Origin: Trichopria drosophilae
Lineage: Eukaryota; Arthropoda; Insecta; Hymenoptera; Diapriidae
Length of the DNA: 64,000 nt
Assembly (NCBI GenBank): GCA_030407085.1
Contig: CM059584.1
Span: 63,131,501 to 63,195,500, forward strand
Direction of reading: 5' to 3'
The notes beneath the pieces were generated by a model. The model saw nothing but the letters and a program-made list of their open reading frames with translations. It was not told the DNA's origin and made no database searches. Numbering within the stretch: the stretch's first letter is position 1; each line of letters starts with the position of its first letter. This document shows, in pieces, positions 1-11,898 of the stretch. The position numbers and the translations under genes were made by a program.

Positions 1-1172
1 GTTGCTAAGCATAGTTACTACAAACGATTAGACTTAACATATTGCGCCTAATATACATTAGTGTTGAAATAAACGTTTCTAGTTGTTTCTAGTTGCCGAA
101 CTAAAATACTACATACCATTAAACTGTAAAATATTGCTTCTAATATGCATTAGAGTCGAAATAAACGTTTGTAGTTGTTTGTAGTTACCAAACTAAATTA
201 CTACAAACGATTAGACTGTAAGATATTGATCCTATAGACATTAGAGTGGAAATAAACGTTTGTAGTTGTTTGTAGTTGCTAAACATAGTTACTACAAACA
301 ATTAGACTAAAAATATTGCGCCTAATACACATTAGAGTTGAAATAAACGCTTGTAGTTGTTTGTAGTTGCTAAACATAGTTACTACAAACGATTAAACTG
401 CAAGATATTGCTCCTAATATACATTAGGGTTGAAATAAAGGTTCCTAGTTATTTGTAGTTGCCAAACTAAATTACTATAAACGATTAAACTGTAAGATAT
501 TGCTCGGAATACACATTAGAGTTGAAATAAACGTTTGTAGTTGTTTGTAGTTGCTAAACATAGTTACTACAAACAATTAGACTAAAAATATTGCGCCTAA
601 TACACATTAGAGTTGAAATAAACGCTTGTAGTTGTTTGTAGTTGCTAAACATAGTTACTACAAACGATTAAACTGCAAGATATTGCTCCTAATATACATT
701 AGGGTTGAAATAAACGTTTGTAGTCGTTTGCAGTAGCCAAAATAAATTACTACAAACGATTAAACTGTAAGATATTGCTCCTAATACACATTAGAGTTGA
801 AATAAAAGTTTGTGGTGGCCAAACTGCATTACTATAAACGATTAAACTGCAACATATTGGTCCTAATACACATTAGAGTTGAAGTAAACGTTTCTAGTTT
901 TTTTTAGTTACCACACTAAATTACTACAAACGATTAAACTGTAACATATTGCGACTAATACACATTAGAGTCGAAATCAACGTTTGTAGTTGTTTGTAGT
1001 TACCAAACTAAATTACTACAAATAATTGAACTGTAAGATACTGCTCCTCATACACATTAGAGTTGAAATAAACGTTTGTAGTTGTTTGTAGTGGCTAAAC
1101 ATAGTTACTACCAACGATTAGACTCAAAATTTTGCGCCTAATACACATTAGAGCTGAAATAAACGTTTGTAG
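1..1172 (+). repeat. Long duplication D1, left copy (partner 6348-7519)
   Basis: This stretch aligns with 6348-7519 at an offset of 6347 bp across about 13 monomers, in the same order. Shared diagnostic monomers include the ctcggaat class (501 and 6848), the tagtcgtttgcagtagcc class and the ctgtaagatactgctcctc class. The copies differ at scattered single bases. Alignment breaks near 1172/7519, where the left copy continues with an 'agttatttgtag' monomer and the right copy with 'ttgttgttgcc'. Confidence 0.8.
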
Positions 1173-2620
1173 TTATTTGTAGTTGCCCAACTAAATTACT
1201 ACAAACGATTAAACTGTAAGATATTGATCCTATAGACATTAGAGTTGAAATTAACGTTTGTAGTTGTTTGTAGTGGCTAAACATAGTTACTACCAACGAT
1301 TAGACTCAAAATATTGCGCCTAATACACATTATAGCTGAAATAAACGTTTGTAGTTGTTTGTTGTTGCCAAAATAAATTGTTACAAACGATTAAACTGTA
1401 AGATATTGCTCCTAATACACATTAGAGTTGAAATAAACGCTTGTAGTTGTTTGTAGTTGCTAAACATAATTACTACAAACGATTAAACTGCAAGATATTG
1501 CTCCTAATATACATTAGGGTTGAAATAAACGTTTGTAGTCGTTTGCAGTAGCCAAAATAAATTACTACAAACGATTAAACTGTAAGATATTGCTCCTAAT
1601 ACACATTAGAGTTGAAATAAAAGTTTGTGATGGCCAAACTGAATTACTATAAACGATTAAACTGCAACATATTGGTCCTAATACACATTAGAGTTGAAGT
1701 AAACGTTTCTAGTTGTTTTTAGTTACCACTCTAAATTACTACAAACGATTAAACTGTAAAATATTGCTCCTAATATACATTAGAGTTGAAATAAACTTTT
1801 GTAGTTGTTTGTAGTTACCACACTAAATTACTACATACGATTAAACTGTAAAATATTGCTCCTAATACACATTAGAGTTGAAATAAACGTTTGTAGTTGT
1901 TTGCAGTTGCTAAACATAGTTACTACAAACGATTAGACTTAACATATTGCGCCTAATATACATTAGTGTTGAAATAAACGTTTCTAGTTGTTTCTAGTTG
2001 CCGAACTAAAATACTACATACCATTAAACTGTAAAATATTGCTTCTAATATGCATTAGAGTCGAAATAAACGTTTGTAGTTGTTTGTAGTTACCAAACTA
2101 AATTACTACAAACGATTAGACTGTAAGATATTGATCCTATAGACATTAGAGTGGAAATAAACGTTTGTAGTTGTTTGTAGTTGCTAAACATAGTTACTAC
2201 AAACAATTAGACTAAAAATATTGCGCCTAATACACATTAGAGTTGAAATAAACGCTTGTAGTTGTTTGTAGTTGCTAAACATAGTTACTACAAACGATTA
2301 AACTGCAAGATATTGCTCCTAATATACATTAGGGTTGAAATAAACGTTCCTAGTTATTTGTAGTTGCCAAACTAAATTACTATAAACGATTAAACTGTAA
2401 GATATTGCTCGGAATACACATTAGAGTTGAAATAAACGTTTGTAGTTGTTTGTAGTTGCTAAACATAGTTACTACAAACAATTAGACTAAAAATATTGCG
2501 CCTAATACACATTAGAGTTGAAATAAACGCTTGTAGTTGTTTGTAGTTGCTAAACATAGTTACTACAAACGATTAAACTGCAAGATATTGCTCCTAATAT
2601 ACATTAGGGTTGAAATAAAC
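1156..2620 (+). repeat. Long duplication D2, left copy (partner 5598-7062)
   Basis: About 16 monomers align with 5598-7062 at a constant offset of 4442 bp. The match begins at a monomer with 'agttatttgtagttgccc' and breaks near 2620, where this copy continues with a gttcctag monomer and the partner with a gtttgtagtcg monomer. Differences within the match are few by eye. Confidence 0.8.
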
Positions 2621-3325
2621 GTTCCTAGTTATTTGTAGTTGCCAAACTAAATTACTATAAACGATTAAACTGTAAGATATTGCTCGGAATACACATTCGA
2701 GTTGAAATAAACGTTTCTAGTTGTTTGTAGTTGCTAAACATAATTACTACAAACGATTAAACTGCAAGATATTGCTCCTAATATACATTAGGGTTGAAAT
2801 AAACGTTTGTAGTCGTTTGCAGTAGCCAAAATAAATTACTACAAACGATTAAACTGTAAGATATTGCTCCTAATACACATTAGAGTTGAAATAAAAGTTT
2901 GTGGTGGCCAAACTGCATTACTATAAACGATTAAACTGCAACATATTGGTCCTAATACACATTAGAGTTGAAGTAAACGTTTCTAGTTGTTTTTAGTTAC
3001 CACACTAAATTACTACAAACGATTAAACTGTAACATATTGCGACTAATACACATTAGAGTCGAAATCAACGTTTGTAGTTGTTTGTAGTTACCAAACTAA
3101 ATTACTACAAATAATTGAACTGTAAGATACTGCTCCTCATACACATTAGAGTTGAAATAAACGTTTGTAGTTGTTTGTAGTGGCTAAACATAGTTACTAC
3201 CAACGATTAGACTCAAAATTTTGCGCCTAATACACATTAGAGCTGAAATAAACGTTTGTAGTTGTTTGTTGTTGCCAAAATAAAATGTTACAAACGATTA
3301 AACTGCAAGATATTGCTCCTAATAT
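2060..3325 (+). repeat. Recurrent 1.27-kb higher-order block, copy 1
   Basis: This string of about 14 monomers recurs at 4321-5600, 8398-9690 and 10606-11898. Anchors are two ctcggaat monomers, at 2405 and 2681 here, 4667 and 4942 in copy 2, 8744 and 9019 in copy 3, and 10952 and 11227 in copy 4. The pair is 275-276 bp apart in all four. The match to copy 3 extends further left, from about 1845/8183, at a constant offset of 6338 bp. Confidence 0.82.
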
Positions 3326-4320
3326 GCAATAGAGTCGAAATAAACGTTTTTAGTTGTTTGTAGTTACCAAACTAAATTACTACAAACGATTAGACTGTAA
3401 GATATTGATCCTATAGACATTAGAGTTGAAATAAACTTCTGTAGTTGTTTGTAGTTGCTAAACATAGTTACTACAAACAATTAGACTAAAAATATTGCGC
3501 CTAATACACATTAGAGTTGAAATAAACGTTCCTAGTTATTTGTAGTTGCCAAACTAAATTACTACAAACGATTAGACTGTAAGATATTGATCCTATAGAC
3601 ATTAGAGTTGAAATAAACGTTTGTAGTTGCTAAACATAGTTACTACAAACAATTAGACAAAAAATATTGCGCCTAATACACATTATAGCTGAAATAAACG
3701 TTTGTATTTGTTTGTTGTTGCCAAAATAAATTGTTACAAACGATTAAACTGCAAGATATTGCTCCTAATACACATTAGAGTTGAAATAAACATTTGTAGT
3801 TGTTTGTAGTTACCACACTAAATTACTACATACGATTAAACTGTAAAATATTGCTCCTAATACACATTAGAGTTGAAATAAACGTTTGTAGTTGTTTGCA
3901 GTTGCTAAACATAGTTACTACAAACGATTAGACTTAACATATTGCGCCTAATATATATTAGAGTTGAAATAAACCTTTCTAGTTGTTTCTAGTTGCCGAA
4001 CTAAAATACTACATACCATTAAACTGTAAAATATTGCTTCTAATATGCATTAGAGTCGAAATAAACGTTCGTAGTTGTTTGCAGTTGCCAAACTAAATTA
4101 CTACAAACGATTAAACTGTAATATATTGCTCGTAATACACATTAGAGTTGAAATAAAAGTTTGTTGTGGCCAAACTAAATTACTACATACGATTAAACTG
4201 CAACATATTAGTCCTAATACACATTAGAGTCGAAATTAACATTTGTAGTTGTTTGTAGTTACCAAACTAAATTACTACAAACGATTAAACTGTAAGATAT
4301 TGCTCCTAATATGCAATAGA

Positions 4321-5600
4321 GTCGAAATAAACGTTTTTAGTTGTTTGTAGTTACCAAACTAAATTACTACAAACGATTAGACTGTAAGATATTGATCCTA
4401 TAGACATTAGAGTGGAAATAAACGTTTGTAGTTGATTGTAGTTGCTAAACATAGTTACTACAAACAATTAGACTAAAAATATTGCGCCTAATACACATTA
4501 GAGTTGAAATAAACGCTTGTAGTTGTTTGTAGTTGCTAAACATAGTTACTACAAACGATTAAACTGCAAGATATTGCTCCTAATATACATTAGGGTTGAA
4601 ATAAACGTTCCTAGTTATTTGTAGTTGCCAAACTAAATTACTATAAACGATTAAACTGTAAGATATTGCTCGGAATACACATTAGAGTTGAAATAAACGT
4701 TTGTAGTTGTTTGTAGTTGCTAAACATAGTTACTACAAACAATTAGACTAAAAATATTGCGCCTAATACACATTAGAGTTGAAATAAACGCTTGTAGTTG
4801 TTTGTAGTTGCTAAACATAGTTACTACAAACGATTAAACTGCAAGATATTGCTCCTAATATACATTAGGGTTGAAATAAACGTTCCTAGTTATTTGTAGT
4901 TGCCAAACTAAATTACTATAAACGATTAAACTGTAAGATATTGCTCGGAATACACATTCGAGTTGAAATAAACGTTTCTAGTTGTTTGTAGTTGCTAAAC
5001 ATAATTACTACAAACGATTAAACTGCAAGATATTGCTCCTAATATACATTAGGGTTGAAATAAACGTTTGTAGTCGTTTGCAGTAGCCAAAATAAATTAC
5101 TACAAACGATTAAACTGTAAGATATTGCTCCTAATACACATTAGAGTTGAAATAAAAGTTTGTGGTGGCCAAACTGCATTACTATAAACGATTAAACTGC
5201 AACATATTGGTCCTAATACACATTAGAGTTGAAGTAAACGTTTCTAGTTGTTTTTAGTTACCACACTAAATTACTACAAACGATTAAACTGTAACATATT
5301 GCGACTAATACACATTAGAGTCGAAATCAACGTTTGTAGTTGTTTGTAGTTACCAAACTAAATTACTACAAATAATTGAACTGTAAGATACTGCTCCTCA
5401 TACACATTAGAGTTGAAATAAACGTTTGTAGTTGTTTGTAGTGGCTAAACATAGTTACTACCAACGATTAGACTCAAAATTTTGCGCCTAATACACATTA
5501 GAGCTGAAATAAACGTTTGTAGTTGTTTGTTGTTGCCAAAATAAAATGTTACAAACGATTAAACTGCAAGATATTGCTCCTAATATACATTAGAGTTGAA
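4321..5600 (+). repeat. Recurrent 1.27-kb higher-order block, copy 2
   Basis: Offset from copy 1 is 2261 bp and to copy 3 is 4077 bp. The match with copy 3 continues past the block to about 5795/9872. The acacattcgag change next to the second ctcggaat monomer is shared by copies 1, 2 and 3 but not by copy 4, which groups those three together. Confidence 0.8.
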
Positions 5601-7062
5601 ATAAACGTTTGTAGTTATTTGTAGTTGCCCAACTAAATTACTACAAACGATTAAACTGTAAGATATTGATCCTATAGACATTAGAGTTGAAATTAACGTT
5701 TGTAGTTGTTTGTAGTGGCTAAACATAGTTACTACCAACGATTAGACTCAAAATATTGCGCCTAATACACATTATAGCTGAAATAAACGTTTGTAGTTGT
5801 TTGTTGTTGCCAAAATAAATTGTTACAAACGATTAAACTGTAAGATATTGCTCCTAATACACATTAGAGTTGAAATAAACGCTTGTAGTTGTTTGTAGTT
5901 GCTAAACATAATTACTACAAACGATTAAACTGCAAGATATTGCTCCTAATATACATTAGGGTTGAAATAAACGTTTGTAGTCGTTTGCAGTAGCCAAAAT
6001 AAATTACTACAAACGATTAAACTGTAAGATATTGCTCCTAATACACATTAGAGTTGAAATAAAAGTTTGTGATGGCCAAACTGAATTACTATAAACGATT
6101 AAACTGCAACATATTGGTCCTAATACACATTAGAGTTGAAGTAAACGTTTCTAGTTGTTTTTAGTTACCACTCTAAATTACTACAAACGATTAAACTGTA
6201 AAATATTGCTCCTAATATACATTAGAGTTGAAATAAACTTTTGTAGTTGTTTGTAGTTACCACACTAAATTACTACATACGATTAAACTGTAAAATATTG
6301 CTCCTAATACACATTAGAGTTGAAATAAACGTTTGTAGTTGTTTGCAGTTGCTAAACATAGTTACTACAAACGATTAGACTTAACATATTGCGCCTAATA
6401 TACATTAGTGTTGAAATAAACGTTTCTAGTTGTTTCTAGTTGCCGAACTAAAATACTACATACCATTAAACTGTAAAATATTGCTTCTAATATGCATTAG
6501 AGTCGAAATAAACGTTTGTAGTTGTTTGTAGTTACCAAACTAAATTACTACAAACGATTAGACTGTAAGATATTGATCCTATAGACATTAGAGTGGAAAT
6601 AAACGTTTGTAGTTGTTTGTAGTTGCTAAACATAGTTACTACAAACAATTAGACTAAAAATATTGCGCCTAATACACATTAGAGTTGAAATAAACGCTTG
6701 TAGTTGTTTGTAGTTGCTAAACATAGTTACTACAAACGATTAAACTGCAAGATATTGCTCCTAATATACATTAGGGTTGAAATAAACGTTCCTAGTTATT
6801 TGTAGTTGCCAAACTAAATTACTATAAACGATTAAACTGTAAGATATTGCTCGGAATACACATTAGAGTTGAAATAAACGTTTGTAGTTGTTTGTAGTTG
6901 CTAAACATAGTTACTACAAACAATTAGACTAAAAATATTGCGCCTAATACACATTAGAGTTGAAATAAACGCTAGTAGTTGTTTGTAGTTGCTAAACATA
7001 GTTACTACAAACGATTAAACTGCAAGATATTGCTCCTAATATACATTAGGGTTGAAATAAAC
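5598..7062 (+). repeat. Long duplication D2, right copy (partner 1156-2620)
   Basis: This is the second copy of the 1.47-kb string. It keeps the same monomer order, including the 'ggccaaactgaattac', 'ttaccactctaaat' and 'gttgccgaac' types. Its right part is shared with D1, which shows that monomer strings were copied more than once with different endpoints. Confidence 0.78.
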
Positions 7063-7519
7063 GTTTGTAGTCGTTTGCAGTAGCCAAAATAAATTACTAC
7101 AAACGATTAAACTGTAAGATATTGCTCCTAATACACATTAGAGTTGAAATAAAAGTTTGTGGTGGCCAAACTGAATTACTATAAACGATTAAACTGCAAC
7201 ATATTGGTCCTAATACACATTAGAGTTGAAATAAACGTGTCTAGTTGTTTTTAGTTACCACAATAAATTACTACAAACGATTAAACCGTAACATATTGCG
7301 ACTAATACACATTAGAGTCGAAATCAACGTTTGTAGTTGTTTGTAGTTACCAAACTAAATTACTACAAATAATTGAACTGTAAGATACTGCTCCTCATAC
7401 ACATTAGAGTTGAAATAAACGTTTGTAGTTGTTTGTAGTGGCTAAACATAGTTACTACCAACGATTAGACTCAAAATTTTGCGCCTAATACACATTAGAG
7501 CTGAAATAAACGTTTGTAG
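6348..7519 (+). repeat. Long duplication D1, right copy (partner 1-1172)
   Basis: This is the partner of the opening 1.17 kb of the window. A private change is 'gctagtagttg' near 6971 where the partner has the common 'gcttgtag' form. The first part of this copy also belongs to duplication D2, so the two duplications overlap and must have arisen in successive rounds. Confidence 0.78.
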
Positions 7520-8397
7520 TTGTTTGTTGTTGCCAAACTAAATTACTACAAACGATTAAACTGTAATATATTGCTCGTAATACACATTAGAGTTGAAATA
7601 AAAGTTTGTTGTGGCCAAACTAAATTACTACATACGATTAAACTGCAACATATTAGTCCTAATACACATTAGAGTCGAAATTAACATTTGTTGTTGTTTG
7701 TAGTTACCAAACTAAATTACTACAAACGATTAGACTGTAAGATTTTGATCCTATAGACATTAGAGTTGAAATAAACGTTTGTAGTTGTTTGTAGTTGCTA
7801 AACATAGTTACTACAAACGATTAAACTGCAAGATATTGCTCCTAATATACATTAGGGTTGAAATAAACGTTTGTAGTCGTTTGCAGTAGCCAAAATAAAT
7901 TACTACAAACGATTAAACTGTAAGATATTGCTCCTAATACACATTAGAGTTGAAATAAAAGTTTGTGGTGGCCAAACTAAATTACTATAAACGATTAAAC
8001 TGCAACATATTGGTCCTGACACACATTAGAGTTGAAATAAACGTTTCTAGTTGTTTGTAGTTACCACACTCAATTACTACACACGATTAAACTGTAAAAT
8101 ATTGCTCCTAATATGCATTAGAGTCGAAATAAACGTTTGTAGTTGTTTGTAGTTTCCACACTAAAGTACTACATACGATTAAACTGTAAAATATTGCTCC
8201 TAATACACATTAGAGTTGAAATAAACGTTTGTAGTTGTTTGCAGTTGCTAAACATAGTTACTACAAACGATTAGACTTAACATATTGCGCCTAATATACA
8301 TTAGAGTTGAAATAAACGTTTCTAGTTGTTTCTAGTTGCCGAACTAAAATACTACATACCATTAAACTGTAAAATATTGCTTCTAATATGCATTAGA

Positions 8398-9690
8398 GTC
8401 GAAATAAACGTTTGTAGTTGTTTGTAGTTACCAAACTAAATTACTACAAACGATTAGACTGTAAGATATTGATCCTATAGACATTAGAGTGGAGATAAAC
8501 GTTTGTAGTTGTTTGTAGTTGCTAAACATAGTTACTACAAACAATTAGACTAAAAATATTGCGCCTAATACACATTAGAGTTGAAATAAACGCTTGTAGT
8601 TGTTTGTAGTTGCTAAACATAGTTACTACAAACGATTAAACTGCAAGATATTGCTCCTAATATACATTAGGGTTGAAATAAACGTTCCTAGTTATTTGTA
8701 GTTGCCAAACTAAATTACTATAAACGATTAAACTGTAAGATATTGCTCGGAATACACATTAGAGTTGAAATAAACGTTTGTAGTTGTTTGTAGTTGCTAA
8801 ACATAGTTACTACAAACAATTAGACTAAAAATATTGCGCCTAATACACATTAGAGTTGAAATAAACGCTTGTAGTTGTTTGTAGTTGCTAAACATAGTTA
8901 CTACAAACGATTAAACTGCAAGATATTGCTCCTAATATACATTAGGGTTGAAATAAACGTTCCTAGTTATTTGTAGTTGCCAAACTAAATTACTATAAAC
9001 GATTAAACTGTAAGATATTGCTCGGAATACACATTCGAGTTGAAATAAACGTTTCTAGTTGTTTGTAGTTGCTAAACATAATTACTACAAACGATTAAAC
9101 TGCAAGATATTGCTCCTAATATACATTAGGGTTGAAATAAACGTTTGTAGTCGTTTGCAGTAGCCAAAATAAATTACTACAAACGATTAAACTGTAAGAT
9201 ATTGCTCCTAATACACATTAGAGTTGAAATAAAAGTTTGTGGTGGCCAAACTGCATTACTATAAACGATTAAACTGCAACATATTGGTCCTAATACACAT
9301 TAGAGTTGAAGTAAACGTTTCTAGTTGTTTTTAGTTACCACACTAAATTACTACAAACGATTAAACTGTAACATATTGCGACTAATACACATTAGAGTCG
9401 AAATCAACGTTTGTAGTTGTTTGTAGTTACCAAACTAAATTACTACAAATAATTGAACTGTAAGATACTGCTCCTCATACACATTAGAGTTGAAATAAAC
9501 GTTTGTAGTTGTTTGTAGTGGCTAAACATAGTTACTACCAACGATTAGACTCAAAATTTTGCGCCTAATACACATTAGAGCTGAAATAAACGTTTGTAGT
9601 TGTTTGTTGTTGCCAAAATAAAATGTTACAAACGATTAAACTGCAAGATATTGCTCCTAATATACATTAGAGTTGAAATAAACGTTTGTA
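8398..9690 (+). repeat. Recurrent 1.27-kb higher-order block, copy 3
   Basis: This copy aligns with copy 1 at offset 6338 and with copy 2 at offset 4077. It carries a private 'gtggagataaac' change near 8490 where copies 1 and 2 read 'gtggaaataaac'. The same private change is seen once more, far away near 35210. Confidence 0.8.
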
Positions 9691-10123
9691 GTTATTTGTA
9701 GTTGCCCAACTAAATTACTACAAACGATTAAACTGTAAGATATTGATCCTATAGACATTCGAGTTGAAATTAACGTTTGTAGTTGTTTGTAGTGGCTAAA
9801 CATAGTTACTACCAACGATTAGACTCAAAATATTGCGCCTAATACACATTAGAGCTGAAATAAACGTTTGTAGTGGTTTGTAGTTGCCAGACTAAATTAC
9901 TGCAAACAATTAGACTTTAAGATATTGCTCCTGATATACATTCGAGTTGAAATAAACGTTTGTAGTTGTTTGTAGTTGCTAAACATAGTTACTACAAACG
10001 ATTAAACTGCAAGATATTGCTCCTTTATACATTAGAGTTGAAATAAACGTTTGTAGTCGTTTGTTGTTGCCAAAATAAATTACTACAAACGATTAAACTG
10101 TAAGATATTGCTCCTAATACACA

Positions 10124-10159
10124 TTAGAGTTGAAATAAACGTTAGAGTTGAAATAAACG
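10124..10159 (+). repeat. 18-bp tandem duplication inside one monomer
   Basis: The 18-base string ttagagttgaaataaacg occurs twice in direct succession (10124-10141 and 10142-10159), making this monomer about 18 bp longer than normal. It is a private event that I saw nowhere else in the window, so it arose after, or was not included in, the local duplications. Confidence 0.9.
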
Positions 10160-10605
10160 TTTGTAGTTGTTTGTAGTTGCCAAACTGAATTACTACAAAC
10201 GATTAAACTGCAACATATTGCGCCTAATATACATTAGAGTTGAAATAAACGTTTCTAGTTGCTTCTAGTTGCCGAACTAAAATACTACATACCATTAAAC
10301 TGTAAAATATTGCTTCTAATATGCATTAGAGTCGAAATAAACGTTTGTAGTTGTTTGCAGTTGCCAAACTAAATTACTACAAACGATTAAACTGTAATAT
10401 ATTGCTCCTAATACACATTAGAGTTGAAATAAACGTTTGTAGTTGTTTGCAGTTGCTAAACATAGTTACTACAAACGATTAGACTTAACATATTGCGCCT
10501 AATATACATTAGAGTTGAAATAAACGTTTCTAGTTTGTATTAGTTGCCAAACTAAAATACTACATACGATTAAACTGTAAAACATTACTCCTAATATGCA
10601 TTAGA

Positions 10606-11898
10606 GTCGAAATAAACGTTTGTAGTTGTTTGTAGTTACCAAACTAAATTACTACAAACGATTAGACTGTAAGATATTGATCCTATAGACATTAGAGTTG
10701 AAATAAACTTTTGTAGTTGTTTGTAGTTGCTAAACATAGTTACTACAAACAATTAGACTAAAAATATTGCGCCTAATACACATTAGAGTTGAAATAAACG
10801 CTTGTAGTTGTTTGTAGTTGCTAAACATAGTTACTACAAACGATTAAACTGCAAGATATTGCTCCTAATATACATTAGGGTTGAAATAAACGTTCCTAGT
10901 TATTTGTAGTTGCCAAACTAAATTACTATAAACGATTAAACTGTAAGATATTGCTCGGAATACACATTAGAGTTGAAATAAACGTTTGTAGTTGTTTGTA
11001 GTTGCTAAACATAGTTACTACAAACAATTAGACTAAAAATATTGCGCCTAATACACATTAGAGTTGAAATAAACGCTTGTAGTTGTTTGTAGTTGCTAAA
11101 CATAGTTACTACAAACGATTAAACTGCAAGATATTGCTCCTAATATACATTAGGGTTGAAATAAACGTTCCTAGTTATTTGTAGTTGCCAAACTAAATTA
11201 CTATAAACGATTAAACTGTAAGATATTGCTCGGAATACACATTAGAGTTGAAATAAACGTTTCTAGTTGTTTGTAGTTGCTAAACATAATTACTACAAAC
11301 GATTAAACTGCAAGATATTGCTCCTAATATACATTAGGGTTGAAATAAACGTTTGTAGTCGTTTGCAGTAGCCTAAATAAATTACTACAAACGATTAAAC
11401 TGTAAGATATTGCTCCTAATACACATTAGAGTTGAAATAAAAGTTTGTGGTGGCCAAACTGAATTACTATAAACGATTAAACTGCAACATATTGGTCCTA
11501 ATACACATTAGAGTTGAAGTAAACGTTTCTAGTTGTTTTTAGTTACCACACTAAATTACTACAAACGATTAAACTGTAACATATTGCGACTAATACACAT
11601 TAGTGTCGAAATCAACGTTTGTAGTTGTTTGTAGTTACCAAACTAAATTACTACAAATAATTGAACTGTAAGATACTGCTCCTCATACACATTAGAGTTG
11701 AAATAAACGTTTGTAGTTGTTTGTAGTGGCTAAACATAGTTACTACCAACGATTAGACTCAAAATTTTGCGCCTAATACACATTAGAGCTGAAATAAACG
11801 TTTGTAGTTGTTTGTTGTTGCCAAAATAAAATGTTACAAACGATTAAACTGCAAGATATTGCTCCTAATATACATTAGAGTTGAAATAAGCGTTTGTA
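10606..11898 (+). repeat. Recurrent 1.27-kb higher-order block, copy 4
   Basis: This copy aligns with copy 3 at offset 2208. It differs by 'gttgaaataaactttt' where the others have the gtggaaataaacg form, by 'tagcctaaataaat' near 11371, and by 'cattagtgtcg' near 11601. It is the most diverged of the four by eye. Confidence 0.75.
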
